A stretch of DNA of 64,000 nucleotides from Glandiceps talaboti. Its lineage: Eukaryota > Hemichordata > Enteropneusta > Spengelidae. Where the stretch lies: positions 12,605,546 through 12,669,545 of the forward strand of contig NC_135557.1 in NCBI RefSeq assembly GCF_964340395.1, written 5' to 3'. This document shows positions 1 through 12,553 of the stretch, piece by piece; position 1 is the first letter of the stretch; each line of letters starts with the position of its first letter. The notes under the pieces are model-generated. The model was given only the letters and a program-made list of their open reading frames with translations, was not told where the DNA came from and ran no database searches. A program made the position numbers and the translations under genes.

Positions 1-611
1 ATATTACATGTTGATGACTGTACATAATTTTGGGAATGTCTGTACAATCAATGACAATATTGAAGAATGGTTGATTTTACATAACGAATACATACAAAGC
101 CCATAACGCTCATCGGTTATAATTTAAAATGGTACATACTGAATTGAATTATTTTATTATTTGTTGTCCAACCAAAGAACAACTGAAAGGGGACATCGAC
201 TTGATCGATCGGGGAATACTTTACTTATGCCTGTACGCATCCTAGTAGTTGAGGGCGCTAAAACTATGCCTCAAAACACAGTGATACAGTGTATAATATC
301 ACAACATTTGAATCTAGTACCATAGTTACTATAAATGATGTCGAATAACGATATTATGAATATACTGCTTATTAATTATTGATCAATGACATTTCAAGTT
401 TTCTTTTGACATGACTGGTGTTCTGCTGGTATATAATACATGCAAGATTTACAATCAAATGAGACGGACCGGTTTTGCCTGCTGGCGACGTTTGTGATAT
501 ATTCTATGCGTTCAGTGTCAAACAGGGCAGTTGAACAGTTAGTACACAGTATAATGTGCATTAATTTGTTTCGTCACCAATTTATGACAATAATCATTCA
601 AAGATCTGTTT

Positions 612-812
612 GGCGACCTTTCCTTTTACCTCCATCTTGAGTAAGCCATTTTTAAGTATCTTCAGAAATATTTGTAACCTTTAACCTCAATCTTAAGTGC
701 GCCATGTTGAATGATCTTAAATATTCGTAACCTTTGACCTCAATCTTGAGTACGCCGTGTTTTAAGTATGAGAAATATGTGTAACCTTTGACCTAAATTT
801 TGAGTACATCAT
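612..812 (+). repeat. Degenerate ~56-bp tandem repeat with AGGTCA-like half-sites
   Basis: About four imperfect units, each with an AACCTTTGACCTCAA-like core followed by a TTGAGTACGCC-like stretch. The reverse complement of the core reads AGGTCAAAGGTTA, two hexamers spaced by one base. Present in all three flank copies. Confidence 0.5.
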
Positions 813-3691
813 TTTTGGAATCACCATGACTAATTTATGTCAGGTATCCTAATAACAGGTTTTTATATTTTTATTTGAACTTTTGACAAATTGTGGCTCT
901 GGTTGAGGGAACACTTGATCTCCTCTCAAAAAATCGATAACAAGCTTTATTGGGCCTCCGAAATCTGGATAAATTCGGTTGAGTAATAACACTTTCAACT
1001 TTATGCACTCACATTCAATCAAGCACCTTGCAGAATACAAAACACCAGGACGGTATCTTTCTTAATAACACAGCAAAACATATAATATGATGGAATATAT
1101 TGTCAATGAACAATTTCAACACTTTGACGGATAATTCATAAAGACTAATGCCAAAGTTAAAGAAATATTCAACTTTAGTGTCAAAGTGTGTCAAGTAGCA
1201 AACTAACGAGATTTATCACTGTTCAAGTTATTGTTAGCGCTGTGTTATTATTAAGATACACACCCGATGTATTCAAACAAATAATGTGTAAAAAGGACCA
1301 GTACAAATTATTTCCAGGCAATGCCACATAACTCCATAGGATTTATTGATACAATTTCATTCATTTTGTTTACAGTATTATGACGTCAAAAATACAATCT
1401 TTAACCTAGTCGATATAGAATAATTCCATTTCTTTCGGTTAAATTTACTCTGAATTATGATCTTACAAATTTAAATTGTAGTTCAATGCATAAAACGTTA
1501 TTTTCTTTGTTATTTAAACTCGTTCATAACATGTAGATTTAACCACACGCAGAGTTGAATAAACTATTAAAACATTTGATTTTGTCTTGGGTATTGTACT
1601 TCGTCAAGAGAGATGGATTTCTTGTTATTGACCTAGTCGAAATAGAATAAACAGCTCTCCTTCGGTCAAGTTTACTAACGACAAGACATTATATAAGAAT
1701 ATAAAATTGAATGCATTGACTATGGATTCATTTCCAAATTTAGAATTCAAGAAATGAGGTACGAATTTTTTAACATTTGACTTATTCGAGGTAGAATAAG
1801 ACTACCCCTTCCTGTCAAGTTGATTTTAAATCGAAATATTTTGAATTATGCATAATTTAGTTAGATTTTGGATATTCAGATTTGTTTTGTGATGGTTTTG
1901 AGCTGAGAGTATAAATCTATCATTTTGAGTTTACACGAAAACAAAGTGAAATTTAACACAGATCAGAGTATTTGACCTTTGACCGTTGACGGTGAATGAA
2001 TAATTAACCTTCCTAGAGTATAAAATATTCTCCATGACATATGATGGAGTTTTTATTCCAAAGTTAGGTTGTCTTAACAATAGCACAATCAGTGCAGACA
2101 TGATCACGACATTGCATGTAAACATCATGGTGGACAGGGTGTTTTACCATAAGTATCAGTTACTTACAGAGAGGATCTTATTTCTTTTGAATTACGTTGT
2201 TGTGCAAGTAAAGATATATGAATATTCAAATTAGTGTTCAACTCGGTTACGCTGTCATCTAAAACATAGAGGGCGATCACTACATTGGATATAATGATAA
2301 CCCATTGCGTTTATACCATCCATTGTAACGTCATAGCAAACACCAATCGTCATGTATGCATGTCGAGATAATACCTTGCCTATGATATCATTCAGACAAC
2401 CAAAGATTGGTTAACATAGTCAATTATATTAAAACACATTTGCAATAGTAAATATATGTGTATTAGATGGTTTTAGATAAGTTGTAGTAAACAAAAACAA
2501 AGCCTACACTTATAGAATCGTCGACATTTTAACAAAAATATTGTTGAAATTTCAAAGAGAGGTTGTATGAAATATTGACTTCTAAATATTGATTACAATT
2601 TTCAAAAGGGACAATTTTTAGCTTTTAGCTGTATCTACGGAAGTTTGGTTATTTAAAGACGATGAATTTCAGTCCGTGTGTACGTAGATGAAAAGTGGTG
2701 GGGAGAGCTTACCCCTGCAATACCTGTTACAATTGAATAAATTTTAGTTTGACAAATATAGATTGAGTGCTACAAATCAATTATTATTCATGCTGTATAC
2801 TGGCTAGCAGAGAAAGACGAACTGCGGTGCATTATCAAAAAATTAAATGGCAAATCTGAATATTAATACACTCAATTTATTTTTCTTGGCAGCTAGCCTG
2901 GAATCTGGAAGAAAAATGAAACATCATGAATAAAAGTGACACACCAGAAACAAACATGAAAATAATCACACAGTACGGCTACCAATAAATATGTACAGTG
3001 AATTTCAAAACACCGTACAACTTCTGTCTTTGATACAACCACGCAGAAGATAATTAGAAGCTACGCATGCTACAGCAAGATTGAAATGATTATATAATAA
3101 TAAAATTTATTCGTCCAAATAAATTCGGAAATTTGTTGAATGGTCGCCACAAGAGAAGCGCCCTAATGCCCTAATGTTGAAGAATACAGTTTCTTGCCAC
3201 ATTTTGTCTAAAATGAAATGAAATGAACTGTGCCATGATGCAGACAGCAAATGCAGACTTCAAAACATTAGCAGCAGCGCATCTGCGTCTTGTTACAGTA
3301 CATACATTTAAATTATTTACATGTGTTTCATTTAGACAAAATGTAGCAATAAATTGATATCCTGAAGTGTAGGATGTGCAGTTTCATATTGAGAGTTTCA
3401 TATCTTTGTGGTTATATCAAATATAGATGTTGAACGGTATTGTGAAACCCGCTGTATTACATGTGCATCATAGTATTATAATACTGAAAACTCTTCCTTT
3501 TCCCGTGTCGTTATTTGTCTATTTAATCATCCTCGATCCACGAATTTTTCACTATTCTAGCTTTCACCTTTCTTTTCTTGTCTTTTCAATTTAATACAAG
3601 CAACAAACTACTAGTATCACTGGTATGTGCATGGATATAATAATAGAAACACATGCACAGATACACGCAAATAGACACACAAACACATGCA

Positions 3692-3750
3692 CATAGACAC
3701 AGACACAGACACAGACACAGACACAGACACAGACACAGACACAGACACAC
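3692..3750 (+). repeat. (CACAGA)n microsatellite
   Basis: About ten hexamers in the left 3' flank. Counterparts lie at about 42100-42180 (inverted) and 59680-59758, so the tract was carried along with the duplicated block. Confidence 0.85.
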
Positions 3751-3874
3751 GCGTGATCATTTAAGTTTTCTGTTCAAATATAGATATCAGACTCACTATA
3801 CTCTACTCTACTCTACTCTACAATGCCAAACTCAAATAACTTTATATAACATACTCACATCATAACTTTATATT

Positions 3875-3969
3875 TTAGATATGTATGAACCCAAGTATCG
3901 CAATGATCACATTCATGATGATCAATTTATTCAATGCCGGATTGATACTTCCACTGTCTTCAGCGCATT
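3875..3969 (-). CDS. Last exon: GPI-attachment-like tail (left gene)
   Basis: The coding part of the last exon is 95 nt with acceptor TTTTTCTAG. It encodes ECAEDSGSINPALNK followed by LIIMNVIIAILGFIHI and a stop. Small residues (SGS) ahead of a terminal hydrophobic stretch and no cytosolic tail fit a GPI signal; a type I membrane anchor without a tail is the alternative. It differs from the other two copies by one visible base, which changes Ser to Cys near the exon start. Confidence 0.8.
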
Positions 3970-6900
3970 CTAGAAAAAGAAACAAAATCAACCATTTATG
4001 ACGCTTTTTTAATTTATAAGATTCTCAGTGTACGTCGATGTCAGATTTCAATCCTCTTTTTCGTATACATACTAGATCTAGAATTATTGATAATGTTACT
4101 GGAATACTTTATTCCAAACTTTATTCTAGGAAAAAAGGAAAGGTAAACATGGAATGTGTTACATTATAAGATATAGCTATTCTGTCACATCACATTACAT
4201 CACATCACACCACAGCGTATCACATCACATCACACCACACCACACCGCACCATACCACACCATGACACATCACATCACACCGCACCACACCACACCACAC
4301 CACACCACACCACACCACACCACACCACACCACACCGCACCATACCACACCATAACACATCACATCACATCGCACCACACCACACCACACAACACCACAT
4401 CATATCACACCACATTATACCATACCACATCTAATTACATTTTAAGTGATATCACGTCTTGTCACATCATTTCACGTCAGGCATGTCATATTTCATCACG
4501 TGACGTAACACCAAACCTCACCACACATCATCCCATCATATCCCATCAGATCATATTTCATCCCATCCCATCCCATCTCATTTCATCATATCACATCACA
4601 TCACATCACATCACACCACGTCACATCACATAACATCACATAACATCACACCACATCATATCACATCACATTTTATCACATGACATCATATGACATCACA
4701 TCACATCACATCACATCACATCACAACACATTTCATCACATGACATGACAGGACATGACATATCATCACATCACATCACATCACATTTCATCACATTTTA
4801 ACACATCACATCTCATCACATTTTATCACATGACATGACATGACATCACTCTTCATCACATCACATCACTTTACATCACATCACATCATTTCATATCACC
4901 TTTCATCACATCACATCACATCACATCACATCACATCACATCAAATTTCATTCCTTCACATCACATCACATCACATTTCATCACACCACATCACATCACA
5001 TCACATCACATCACATTCAATCACATCACATCACATCACTTCACATCACATCACATTTCATCACATCACATCACATCACATCACATTTCATCACAGCAGA
5101 TCACATCGTTTCACATCACATCACATCACATCACATTACAAAAAGTAATAGTCGTATCTGTGGTTTCGTCGCTTTCTGCTTCTGTTAGAGATAAAACATG
5201 TACAATGTCCAATTAATATGATTATTGTTAGTATTTCACAATTTTCAGTGAAAGTGTTGTTTGTTGTAATTTTGTTTCATGTAATTCATATTTAAAAAAC
5301 CCCAAAAACCACACCATAACACATCACATCACACCGCACCACACCACACCACACAACACCACATCATATCACAACACATTATACCATACCACATCTAATT
5401 ACATTTTAAGTGACATCGCGTCTCGCCGCATCATTTGACGTCAGACATGTCATATTTCATCACGTGATGTAACACCAAACCGCACCACACATCATCCCAT
5501 CATATCCCATCAGATCATATTCCATCCTATCCCATCACATCTCATTTCATCATATCACATCACATCATATCACATCACATCACATCACATCACATAACAT
5601 CACATAGCATCACATCACATCATATCACATCACATTTTATCACATCACATCACATGTCATCACATGACATGACATGACATTTCATCACATTACATCACAT
5701 CACATCACATCACATCACATCACATCACATCACGTCACATTTCATCACTCGTTATCACATCACATCTCATCACATTTTATCACGACATGACATGACATGA
5801 CATCACATTTAATCACATCACATCACATCACATTACATCACATCACATCGTTTCATATCACGTTTCATCACATCACATCACATCACATCACATCACATCA
5901 CATCACATCAAATTTCATCCCATCAGATCACATCACATCACATCACATCACATCACATCACATCACTTCACATCACGTCACATTTCATCACTCTTTATCA
6001 CATCACATCTCATCACATGTTATCACGATATGACATGACATGACATCACATTTAATCACATCACATCACATCACATTGCATCACATCACATCGTTTCATA
6101 TCACATTTCATCACATCACATCACATCACATTTCATCACAACACATAACATCACGTCACATCACATCACATTACATTACAAAAAGTAATAGTCGTACCTG
6201 TGGCTTCGTCGCTTTCTGCTTCTGTTAGAGATAAAACATGTACAATGTCCAATTAATATGATTATTGTTAGTATTTTACAATTTTCAGTGAAAGTGTTGT
6301 TTGTTGTAATTTTGTTTCATGTAATTCATATTTAAAAAACCCCAAAAACCACACCATAACACATCACATCACACCGCACCACACCACACCACACAACACC
6401 ACATCATATCACAACACATTATACCATACCACATCTAATTACATTTTAAGTGATATCACGTCTTGTCACATCATTTCACGTCAGGCATGTCATATTTCAT
6501 CACGTGACGTAACACCAAACCTCACCACACATCATCCCATCATATCCCATCAGATCATATTCCATCCTATCCCATCACATCTCATTTCATCATATCACAT
6601 CACATCATATCACATCACATCACATCACATCACATCATATCACATCACATTTTATCACATCACATCACATCACATCACATGTCATGACATGACATGACAT
6701 GACATTTCATCACATTACATTACATCACATCACATCACATCACATAACATCACATCATGTCACATTTCATCACGCTTTATCACATCACATCTCATCACAT
6801 TTTATCACATGACATGACATGACATCACATTTAATCACATCACATCACATCACATTACATCACATCACATCGTTTCATATCACGTTTCATCACATCACAT

Positions 6901-8076
6901 CACATCACATCACATCACATCACATCACATCAAATTACATCCCATCAGATCACATCACATCACATCACATCACATCACATCACTTCACATCACATCACAT
7001 TTCATCACATCACATCACATCACATTTCATCACAACACATCACATCACATCACATCACATCACATTACATTACAAAAAGTAATAGTCGTACCTGTGGCTT
7101 CGTCGCTTTCTGCTTCTGTTGTAGTTTCTGTCAAGATAAAACATGTACAATGTCCAATTAATATCATTATTGTTAGTATATTTTACAATTTTCAGTGAAT
7201 GTGTTGTTTGTTGTAATTTTGTTTCATGTAATTTATATTTTTAAAAACACACAAAACACGCCACTGAAACTCCGTAATTATGCTGGTTTGGTAGTAACAT
7301 GTACAATGTCCAATTAATATCATTATTATTAGTATTTCACAATTTTCAGTGAATGTGTTGTTTGTTGTCTTCATAAAACAAAATAATACCTGAGTTACAG
7401 GAACTATCGCAGCTAGAGTCTAAGTCTTGCAAAGATGTATAATATAAGTACAAACATACAGCCTACCTTTTACAATATTATAAATTATCGATGTAAGTTT
7501 GAAGTCTACCTATAACAAATTTAAACAATATAGATGCACACTTGAAGTCTAACTGTAACAAACATATGCAATATAGCCTCATTATATAGGTGTGTACTTC
7601 AAGTCTAGCTCTTACAAAGGTTTACCAGACAGATAGGTTGTAGATATGATGTATATGATAAACATTTACCTGAGGATCCACAGGTTCCTACATCAGCACT
7701 CCATGCACCATCAGTACAAGTTAATGATGCATCACCAGTCAGAGTAAATCCTTCATTACACGCTACTGTAATTGTCGTACCAGTTACGACTTCTGTGTCC
7801 GACAGAGTCCCATCGCTTGGTGCTGTTAGTGCATCACAGTCTGTTTGTGATTTGTAAATAAAAAAATAGAACTACATATCAAAATAGCATATCACTTTTA
7901 AAACAATGTTTAAACCAGACATCAACACAATAAACTTTGCAGCAAGGTGGTTAAAACGGCAGGGAGGGGCAGAGGAGGAAATGTTAAGGGCAAACAAGTA
8001 CATATCAAATATTGGCAAAGTATAGGAAGACTACAGTAAGTTCACTCCCACAAAATACATACATACATACATAAAT

Positions 8077-8125
<49 letters not shown>

Positions 8126-9980
8126 CATACAAAAACATTCATTAGTATATTGGGACTATAGGAGGAAATGGTTCTCAGTAAGCTAAATGAAGTTTTAGGA
8201 AGCCTTCCGTAAATAAAAGGAGAAGGGCTGGGGGAATAATAATGTGTGAGCCTCCCCAGTCTGTTGTGGTACAAATGACTGTCCCTCAATTTCCTTTCTA
8301 AGATATGACCCTACCCTTGTTCAAATATTTAAATGATCAACAATAGCATGTGGCATAGTTTTAGAGCTCAAGATTTGTAATCAGTAAGTCCTGGGTTGGA
8401 ATCCTACTATCTAGACAGGGAATTTGTTCTATAGTAAGAATCCACAACATTGATAATTTTTAAAGGCATTTGTTGTTTTCCACTATTACCACAGTGAGTT
8501 TGTGTTTGTATTAAATTAATGCAAGCGTTTGGATCTAATAGGCTGAGCTGAAGTCTAGAACCCCAAAGGACTAGATGATCACAAATCTAATAGTTCAGGA
8601 CTAAGGTCAACACCCCACCACAGTATCCAAACTACCTTGCCACGTTGTTTTCACTTTAATACTGTGAGACCTGCTCCCCTCCTCACACCACAACTGACAG
8701 TAAACTCATTTCATTGATATATTTTGATATTACCGAAATAATCCAACCAATCGACTGCTCTTTGCAATCGACAGCACACTCTTTAAAATGCCTTTTTTTC
8801 TAATCCTTTGCTTTTCGACCACGCCAAAATCAATGTAATTCTTTTTCTTATTTATTTCGACCACCAAATATAACCATCGATAGGGGGAGCTTTATTTTTA
8901 TGAATCCTAAATAAAAATGAAGAAACTTAACGAAATGATTGGCGAAGAAGAAAACTAATTAGTTGGTTTGACTCACTCACATCTGGCAATTTGACTGAAA
9001 AAAATTCAAATTATTTTTCATAAATCAAGTTATTTGACCACAAAGAAATCGTAATTATGGTACTTTACAATGGTGATAGTGGTGGAATGTGATAGTAGTA
9101 GGATTTGGAACCGGTGGCAGCGGTGGGATCAGTCCAAAATAACAAAATAATACAGATTTAGATGAAAATGAGTCAAGGTAAAATGTGAGCATCACCTAAT
9201 TTCCATTTTCTAAAATAAGGCTTTCCCCCATGTACCGATTTGTAAAAAGTGTCCCACCTCCTAATTCCCTGCTTGTAATTACTGAAAATTCCAGATTCCC
9301 TACTAAGGATAATTATTTACCTGAAGTGCAAACGCCGAAGTCAGGTGGTGCCCATGAGGTTTGTGCTTCGCATGTTAATGCAACATCACCAGTCACGGCA
9401 TTTCCATTATTACATGTGAGTGTTATTACTACACCAGCTATAACCGTTGCTCCTGTTGTCCCATCAATTTGTCCATTGGCCGGTACGGTCGGCACAATGC
9501 AGTCTGTGGGTAAAACATAGTAAGTGGGCACATATAAATTATTTTAGAGTTTGGAAATAGCACAGAGCTATAGCTAGACTATGTAAATTAGTACATATAT
9601 GTCAAACGAATTACGTAAATAAAACAATATCTATATTTGTATGTGCATAACAAGTTCATTACATAAACAAATAGTTACCTTACCTGCCTCTACCTTGTAC
9701 TGGTTCAGAAGGAAACTGACAAAGAACAATGCAATCACGATGGAGCTGAAAGGAAACGACAAGACTAAGTATATGCAAATATGTTAAATATACAGCAGTT
9801 TCATCTGCCGAAGAGGGCGTCAACTTCTGCTTACGGTCGGCAGTGAAAAACTAGATGGGGTCGGGTAACCTGATCATGACCCAAACAATTTTTGTCTTTA
9901 GGCCTTACAAATTAACCAAACAATTATATGATTCAACCTGCATACAAACAGCTATGGAAAGGAAACGCTTACTTTTTCAT
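3875..9980 (-). CDS. Left paralogue: two-CCP, probably GPI-anchored surface protein (spliced)
   Basis: Spliced gene read on the minus strand. Coding exons are 9980-9973, 9745-9684, 9503-9321, 7840-7670, 7127-7092 and 3969-3875, with an optional extra stalk exon at 6221-6198. All introns are GT-AG and every junction from the signal exon onward is phase 1. The product is about 184 aa: a signal peptide (residues 1-23, start MKNSIVIALFF), CCP1 (61 aa), CCP2 (57 aa), a Thr/Glu stalk (ETTTEAESDEAT) and a 31-aa tail ending in a hydrophobic stretch with no cytoplasmic residues, as in GPI-anchored proteins. The start is the only ATG in its 33-nt exon and is conserved in the centre paralogue. CCP modules are known from complement regulators and adhesion or recognition proteins; the ligand here is unknown. 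The stalk has an extra Cys where the other two copies have Ser. A conserved ATTAAA (minus strand, 3595-3590) could serve polyadenylation. Confidence 0.8.
5158..5181 (-). pseudogene. Decayed third copy of the stalk exon
   Basis: Same 24-nt exon body and acceptor as the copy at 6198-6221, but the donor GT is mutated to AT (ATACGAC), so normal splicing should fail. It is the outermost of three copies spaced about 1.04 and 0.9 kb apart. Confidence 0.6.
6198..6221 (-). CDS. Duplicated stalk exon, possibly functional (left gene)
   Basis: A shortened copy of the stalk exon, 24 nt, encoding EAESDEAT, with an intact acceptor (TATCTCTAACAG) and donor (GTACGAC) and the same phase. If included it would add eight residues without shifting the frame. 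It lies in a block of about 0.9 kb of TCACA satellite plus exon flank duplicated from the neighbouring exon. Whether it is spliced in cannot be told from sequence. Confidence 0.45.
7092..7127 (-). CDS. Thr/Glu-rich stalk exon (left gene)
   Basis: A 36-nt phase-1 exon encoding ETTTEAESDEAT, flanked by TTATCTTGACAG and GTACGAC. It is the counterpart of the 42-nt exons at 40829-40870 and 60900-60941, which encode EPETTTEAESDETT; this copy lacks six bases. Thr-, Ser- and Glu-rich composition suits a short, possibly O-glycosylated spacer between the CCP domains and the membrane anchor. Confidence 0.72.
7380..7660. repeat. Degenerate short version of the ~45-bp intron minisatellite (left gene)
   Basis: About four decayed units with TCTAAGTCTTGCAAAG and AACAATATAGATG-like cores just downstream of CCP2. 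They match the consensus of the expanded array in the centre gene, which sits at the same intron position. Confidence 0.5.
7670..7840 (-). CDS. CCP/sushi domain 2 exon (left gene)
   Basis: A 171-nt symmetric phase-1 exon giving a 57-residue CCP module with cysteines at 2, 28, 42 and 54 and Trp at 47. The acceptor is CACAAACAG and the donor GTAAATG. I count 28 of 57 residues identical to CCP2 of the centre gene, conserved mainly at Cys, Trp, Gly and the GTLS, VVT, TCT and GAW positions. Confidence 0.88.
8057..8132 (+). repeat. (ATAC)n followed by (AC)n microsatellite
   Basis: Perfect to near-perfect ATAC units and then about 15 AC units, within the left intron between CCP1 and CCP2. Confidence 0.9.
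8335..8700 (+). mobile_element. Old tRNA-derived SINE (probable)
   Basis: Starts with a decayed RNA polymerase III box A (TGGCATAGTTTTAG) followed about 35 nt later by a near-consensus box B (GGTTGGAATCC), then a body of about 300 nt. The spacing and boxes are those of a tRNA-like head, but no cloverleaf can be drawn. The 3' end is uncertain. The rest of this intron (7844-9320) shows nothing else recognisable. Confidence 0.5.
9321..9503 (-). CDS. CCP/sushi domain 1 exon (left gene)
   Basis: A 183-nt symmetric phase-1 exon giving one 61-residue CCP module. Cysteines are at module residues 2, 31, 45 and 59 with Trp at 51, the standard CCP pattern of two disulfides (C1-C3, C2-C4) and a conserved Trp before the last Cys. 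The acceptor is ACCCACAG and the donor GTAAAT. It is only about 30% identical by hand alignment to CCP1 of the centre gene. Confidence 0.88.
9684..9745 (-). CDS. Signal-peptide exon (left gene)
   Basis: A 62-nt exon encoding SIVIALFFVSFLLNQYKVEA after the first two residues. The hydrophobic core and the small residue at the end (VEA, then D) fit a cleaved signal peptide. The acceptor has a clean pyrimidine tract (GTTTCCTTTCAG) and the donor is GTAAGG. It ends in phase 1, so its last G begins the Asp codon of CCP1. Confidence 0.8.
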
Positions 9981-10005
9981 GTTGTTTTCGTCTTTTTGAA
10001 TTCAA
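9973..10005 (-). other. Exon with 25 nt of 5' UTR and the start codon (left gene)
   Basis: A 33-nt exon with acceptor TTTCAATTTCAG and donor GTAAGC. The last 8 nt (9980-9973) are coding: ATG, AAA and two bases that join the signal exon to make Asn. It differs from the centre copy at one base in 33. The following intron is only 227 nt, against about 3.85 kb in the centre gene. Confidence 0.7.
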
Positions 10006-11129
10006 CTGAAATTGAAACAGAAAAATCCCAAAATCAAAGCCTGAAATCATTTTCTACAATTCCACAAGCAATAAATTACACTTTTTTAAATAGATATGTT
10101 ACTTGGGTACAGACCAGTATCTTACGTTTTAGTTTTAAGTTACCCAAAATAGGTCTGAAGGAGTTGTACGTTGTAGTACGACTTTATACCGAAAGTAACT
10201 TGTATTTCATAATTACTACCAAACAACAGAGACACTATACATTTTCAATAAGGCGGCACGATGATTCTACATCTCGCACATTCTTCCTCCTTTTGTTACA
10301 AATTTCATAAGACAAAATACAGACACATTGATAGTGAGCACGCACAAAAATGTTACACTTGGGGTTCATTTGTGTTGAAAGTGGGATAAAAATGTATATT
10401 TTATGTGCTTGCGCGCTAAACTATTCTCTATTTGTTCTGCAATTCCTAACAACAAAACATCGTGTGACACGTCACAAATGTCATGCCGCTCAATTGAAAC
10501 TGTATAGTCTCTCTATTTTGGTAGTAACTCTTTTTTTCTACACTTAACTGGTGTAAATTCATGTAAATGTCACTTGATTAATTTGTAGTTGTAGAGATCA
10601 TAAAAATCGAGTTTTATCGATTAATTAGTTACAACGTTTGCATTTCGTTCGCAAAAAGCTCAATGTTGTGCTTTTATTTAAATAAACAGTTGCTGAAGAG
10701 GTCACCATTCCTTACGAATAACCAAAGAAAAATGTGTCGACAAGAAGAGCGATGAAACGGAAACTAAGAAGGCACGAGGTACAGAGGGGTGGGGGAGAAA
10801 AACTCTAACAGGATTTACAGCTGCGGTAAAAACATAAGTAAGAGATGAGTGGAAAAGGATAAATTAATACGAAAAACAAGTCGATATTGCTCTGGTATTA
10901 GCACAGTAGTTACGAGACACATATTGAAAACCCGTGCTACAAATTTCAATTTCAAAGCTGATCATATAATTATGTGAGACGTCAATGATGACAAAAAATT
11001 ATTCGTCAAAATCAAGCAAAAAATAAGAAGTGGTCGCCTTCCTAATGTAAAATTTGACTGCATTTTACATCGGAGAAAATTTTGTCGAAAAAAAGCGCAC
11101 ATGAAATTTGAACATATTTTCATGCTTAC

Positions 11130-11201
11130 CTGGTTTCAACAATATCAAACAGCCACTGACGCCGATGGAGTGTTACTGATGGTGTTGCCTGAACACTGGG
11201 A
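11130..11201 (-). other. Non-coding 5' UTR exon of the left gene
   Basis: A 72-nt segment lies between a good acceptor (TTACTGTATTTCAG before 11201) and a donor (GTAAGC after 11130). The centre gene has a matching 72-nt segment at 31008-31079 with both splice sites conserved. In-frame stops mean it does not extend the protein. Because it has its own acceptor, at least one more upstream exon, and the promoter, must lie further out; I could not find them. Confidence 0.5.
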
Positions 11202-11937
11202 CTGAAATACAGTAAGGGAGTGACGAAATGCAAATTAGTTTTACAGTCCGACTGTATAATTGGTCAAAACTAGCATTGCGATGTAAATTCTTGTTCAATT
11301 CGGTAATTTCATTGGTGAAAACATAACTATCATTGACATTCAAATATCATATTTGTTTTCGATGGAATCATGATTTGTTTATAGTTACGAATACTTCGTT
11401 GTTAACAACAAAATGGATAAATGATGTACACTTCCATAGAATACTTGCCCTATATTCACTTCGGGGAGTTGGTTGCAATTGGCCATGCGCACAAGAAATG
11501 AGTAACGCTATTTAGTTCAAAATTTGTCAGGTTTAAATGTCTTTAACTAGTAAATGTTTGTACCAAAAAACCAACATTTTATGTTTGGAATTTTGCTGTT
11601 ATCACTCAATGTTTATGAGTGAACGCTTGGTTGGTCGATTACAGTACCTTAGCTTGTCCTAGACCGTTCCCTTTCTCTAGTGTGTGACATATACAAACAT
11701 ATGAACAATTGACTGCAACGTTTTATTCGACAGGGTTATAACAATGCCAGGGGGTGTTTAAAGAGGTTTGTCAATTTTGTCAATAGAGATAGATTTTGAC
11801 AATAGTTCTATTCACGTCCAAGGCGCCCCATATCGTGGGAAAAAGTCTGTTTTAGTCTAATCAAAACCTGATTTCTTCACTACAAGAACCATTCGAAACA
11901 TTATTAACAAACACCCCACTTGCCCATCAATTTATCT

Positions 11938-11979
11938 ATCCACCCACCCACCCACCCACCCACCCACCCACCCACCCAT
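11938..11979 (+). repeat. (CCCA)n microsatellite
   Basis: About ten CCCA units in the left 5' flank; the counterpart near 30260 has only two or three, so this tract expanded after the duplication or contracted in the other copy. Confidence 0.85.
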
Positions 11980-12553
11980 ACAATCAAGACCGGTGTTGTA
12001 TGGAAAGTGAAGTCTAAGCAACATCGTTAAAATTGAAACAACCTTTATTTTTTGCCTTTGAAAACGCCGCTCAGATAGTGCCTAGAGGCCTATATATTGA
12101 GTCTGACGTCTTTTTGGAGCCTGTCATTGCAACGTTGTATTAGTATAGGTGATAACATTTTATACTTATTTAAATCAACTGTTGATATAAAGTCTCCACT
12201 CATGATAAGTTTACCAAACACAACAACATTGTGGAGGTTGGGTAATTTGCATATATACCTATATATCCATCCACTTGAAATACCAGCACCCTTTACTGAA
12301 CGACACAACATGTTTTTGAAATATAGACATTATAAAAAAATAGCTTATTTGAGACATTTTAATTGACTTTGGAAAACACAGGTTTTTCGAGCAAGACCAT
12401 TACTGATTTATGTGTGACTTTGGTTTATCTCAAATGCTCTATCTGAATGTTTCGACCTCTGTTCTCATGACCTATGTATAACTGAAACTCTACCATTTAC
12501 AATTCCTTCAAGCAATCAGTTAAATAAACAAGTAAACTAGCTATATATATATA

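Larger units (their letters stand above)
1..3870. repeat. 3' flank of the left gene, copy 1 of a three-copy block
   Basis: Bases 1-430 are the edge of a 2.6-kb tandem repeat unit, which probably continues outside the window. The rest matches 56350-59878 in the same orientation and 45430-41982 inverted. It holds degenerate tandem repeats at 612-812 and about 1380-2010 and a (CACAGA)n tract near 3692-3750. I see no gene; the short reading frames are equally conserved in non-coding surroundings. Relative to the other two copies about 100 bp is missing near 1525. Confidence 0.75.
4183..7080 (+). repeat. TCACA/TCACACCA satellite, expanded copy (left gene, last introns)
   Basis: About 2.9 kb of near-pure (TCACA)n and (CCACA)n with TTTCATCACA variants, broken twice by unique DNA of about 150 nt that carries the extra stalk exons. 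Higher-order units of about 1.04 and 0.9 kb are visible from the repeated exon flanks near 5140, 6180 and 7075. The same intron holds only 0.7-0.8 kb of this satellite in the other two genes. Histidine/serine-rich open frames here are products of the repeat. Confidence 0.9.
10006..12553. repeat. 5' flank of the left gene, inverted match to 29770-31834
   Basis: Contains the non-coding exon at 11130-11201 and a (CCCA)n tract at about 11938-11979; otherwise no gene is visible. The inverted counterpart before the centre gene is nearly identical up to about 12468/29767, where the centre copy changes to a LINE fragment. Open frames at 9855-10310 and 10350-10547 run antisense to the gene's leader region and are not conserved in the counterpart. 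Confidence 0.7.

Noticed and set aside
4154-7082. Long His/Ser/Thr-rich open frames (up to 159 codons)
   Set aside because: They are translations of the TCACA satellite in arbitrary frames and have no splice, start or domain support.
9855-10310. 151-codon plus-strand open frame
   Set aside because: It runs antisense across the leader region of the left gene, and its inverted counterpart near 31.6-32.0 kb does not keep the frame.
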